Part shown: piece after piece, positions 6,489-7,425 of the stretch | Layout: the number at the start of each line of letters is the position of its first letter | Position numbering within the stretch: the stretch's first letter is position 1 | NCBI GenBank assembly: GCA_949290035.1 | Contig: CASEQO010000087.1 | Coordinates: forward strand, 1-7,425 | DNA length: 7,425 nucleotides | DNA from: an uncultured Mycoplasmataceae bacterium | GTDB lineage: Bacteria > Bacillota_I > Bacilli_A > Mycoplasmatales > Mycoplasmoidaceae | Direction: 5' to 3' | Made by a program: the position numbers and the translations under genes | Notes under the pieces: generated by a model | Seen by the model: only the letters and a program-made list of their open reading frames with translations | Databases searched by the model: none | What the model was told of the DNA's origin: nothing

Positions 6489-7380
6489 TAATGATAATGA
6501 CAAAAAAAGATTAGATATTTTTCTTGCTAATGAATTAAATATATCTAGATCAAAAATTAATACAATGATAAAAGATAAATTAATTTCTGTTAATGATAAA
6601 TTTGTTAAATCAGGATACATATTATTTAACGATGACGAAATTAAAATTATAGAAAATGATGACAAAAAAAATAATGAAATTTTAAAAGCTATTAATCACG
6701 ATTTAGATATAAGATATGAAGATGAATATTTAATGATAGTTAATAAACCTAATGATTTATTAGTTCATCCAACATCTTTTAATGAAGAAGAAACATTAGC
6801 ATCATATATAAAACATTATTTTATATCTAAAAATATAAAATTTAATAATGATGATTATAGATGAGGTATATGTCATAGATTAGACAAAAATACAACAGGA
6901 TTAATATTAATAGCAAAAAATTATGAAATTCAAGAACAACTTCAAAAAGATATAAAAGAAAATAAAATAAAAAGAGAATATATAGGAATTATAAAAAATA
7001 AATTGCCATCTAAAAAAATAAAAATAGATGTACCAATTATTAGAAGTAAAAAAGATAGATTATATATGGAAACAAGTAATTCATTTGATGCCAAAAATGC
7101 TATTACATATATGGAAGTAATTGATGAATATGATAATTTTTCAATAATTAAATATAGATTAGAAACTGGAAGAACACATCAAATAAGAGTTCATGCAAAA
7201 TATATTAAATGTCCTATTCTTAACGATCCATTATATGGAAATGAAAAAATATTTTCTAATTATCATCAATATCTTCATGCATATAAAATTGGATTTACGC
7301 ATCCTATTACAAAAAAATATGTTGAATTTGCTACTGAACTACCTAATGAATTTAGTGAATATATTAGTAAAAATAAATAA
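6460..7380 (+). CDS. RluD/RluA-family pseudouridine synthase with S4 domain (YlyB-like)
   Basis: The product is 306 residues, the usual length of RluC/RluD-type enzymes, which convert specific uridines of 23S rRNA to pseudouridine. The N-terminal S4 RNA-binding domain spans about residues 16-65 (RLDIFLANELNISRSKIN). The catalytic motif HRLDKNTTGLILIAK carries the essential Asp142, and the C-terminal GRTHQIRVHAKY and NDPLYGN motifs are intact. One TGA (6862-6864) supplies a Trp seven residues before the catalytic Asp. The ATG at 6460 lies inside lspA, with AAGGA (6444-6448) 11 nt upstream. The lspA neighbour matches the lspA-ylyB order of Bacillus, so this is most likely the YlyB orthologue; the target uridine cannot be read from sequence. 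Confidence 0.94.
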
Positions 7381-7388
7381 GGAAAAAT

Positions 7389-7425
7389 ATGAATCTTTTT
7401 TTAGATTGTAGTAACCAAAGAATTG
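7389..7425 (+). CDS. Start of the next operon gene, possibly TsaB, cut by the window edge
   Basis: Only 12 residues are visible (MNLFLDCSNQRI), starting at an ATG with a good ribosome site (AAGGAA, 7379-7384, 4 nt away) and 8 nt after the stop of the pseudouridine synthase. The pattern of hydrophobic strand, Asp, then Ser/Thr-Asn resembles the first ATPase-like strand of TsaB (usually I-D-T-S), a partner of TsaD in making the tRNA modification t6A. The usual Thr is Cys here. With so few residues this is a suggestion only. Confidence 0.4.
   Translation, partial: MNLFLDCSNQRI

Noticed and set aside
6453..6665. Minus-strand 70-residue hydrophobic frame
   Set aside because: Antisense shadow of the S4 domain of the pseudouridine synthase.
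7193..7411. Plus-strand 72-residue frame near the end
   Set aside because: Out-of-frame shadow of the pseudouridine synthase C-terminus, whose motifs lie in the other frame.

Overview
The window reads as the chromosome of a Mollicute that decodes UGA as tryptophan (genetic code 4). Base composition is extremely A+T-rich. Every housekeeping gene becomes one continuous, motif-complete protein only when in-frame TGA is read as Trp, and I found no TGG tryptophan codon in any accepted frame. An ispH gene (non-mevalonate isoprenoid pathway) together with UGA=Trp favours the Spiroplasma side of the Mollicutes over most mycoplasmas. Phytoplasmas and acholeplasmas are excluded because they use UGA as stop. 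The genus cannot be fixed from this window.

Layout. (1) 1-1595, minus: 5' part of an ABC exporter half-transporter (six membrane helices plus the start of the nucleotide-binding domain), cut by the window edge. (2) 1675-1712: a strong intrinsic terminator ending the ribosomal operon. (3) 1726-2858, minus: rplK-rplA (L11, L1), with a structured leader of about 110 nt (2859 to about 2969) and a -10 box at 2976-2981. The rplK start is best placed at a GTG (2858), not the upstream ATG. (4) 3005-4437: a decaying accessory island of two divergent broken genes. One is an Abi_2-family abortive-infection protein with a HEPN-type RNase motif (minus); the other is an HNH endonuclease (plus). (5) About 4430-4518, minus: a compact unit of promoter, about 50 nt transcript and intrinsic terminator, whose transcript resembles the D-arm and anticodon arm of tRNA-Gln. 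It is the best candidate for something undescribed. (6) 4542-7425, plus: a tightly packed operon of YfcE/MJ0936-type metallophosphoesterase, ispH, lspA, an RluD-type pseudouridine synthase with S4 domain, and the first codons of a probable tsaB. Neighbours overlap by 1, 11 and 29 nt, then leave an 8-nt gap.

How the genes work together. The right-hand operon joins core functions: isoprenoid precursor synthesis, lipoprotein signal-peptide removal (lipoproteins dominate the surface of wall-less cells), rRNA pseudouridylation and probably tRNA t6A synthesis. L11 and L1 form the two mobile stalk regions of the large ribosomal subunit. The middle island looks like a former defence or mobile segment. 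Its three frame lesions are all equivalent to loss of one base and fall in or next to A-tracts, while the flanking essential genes are intact.
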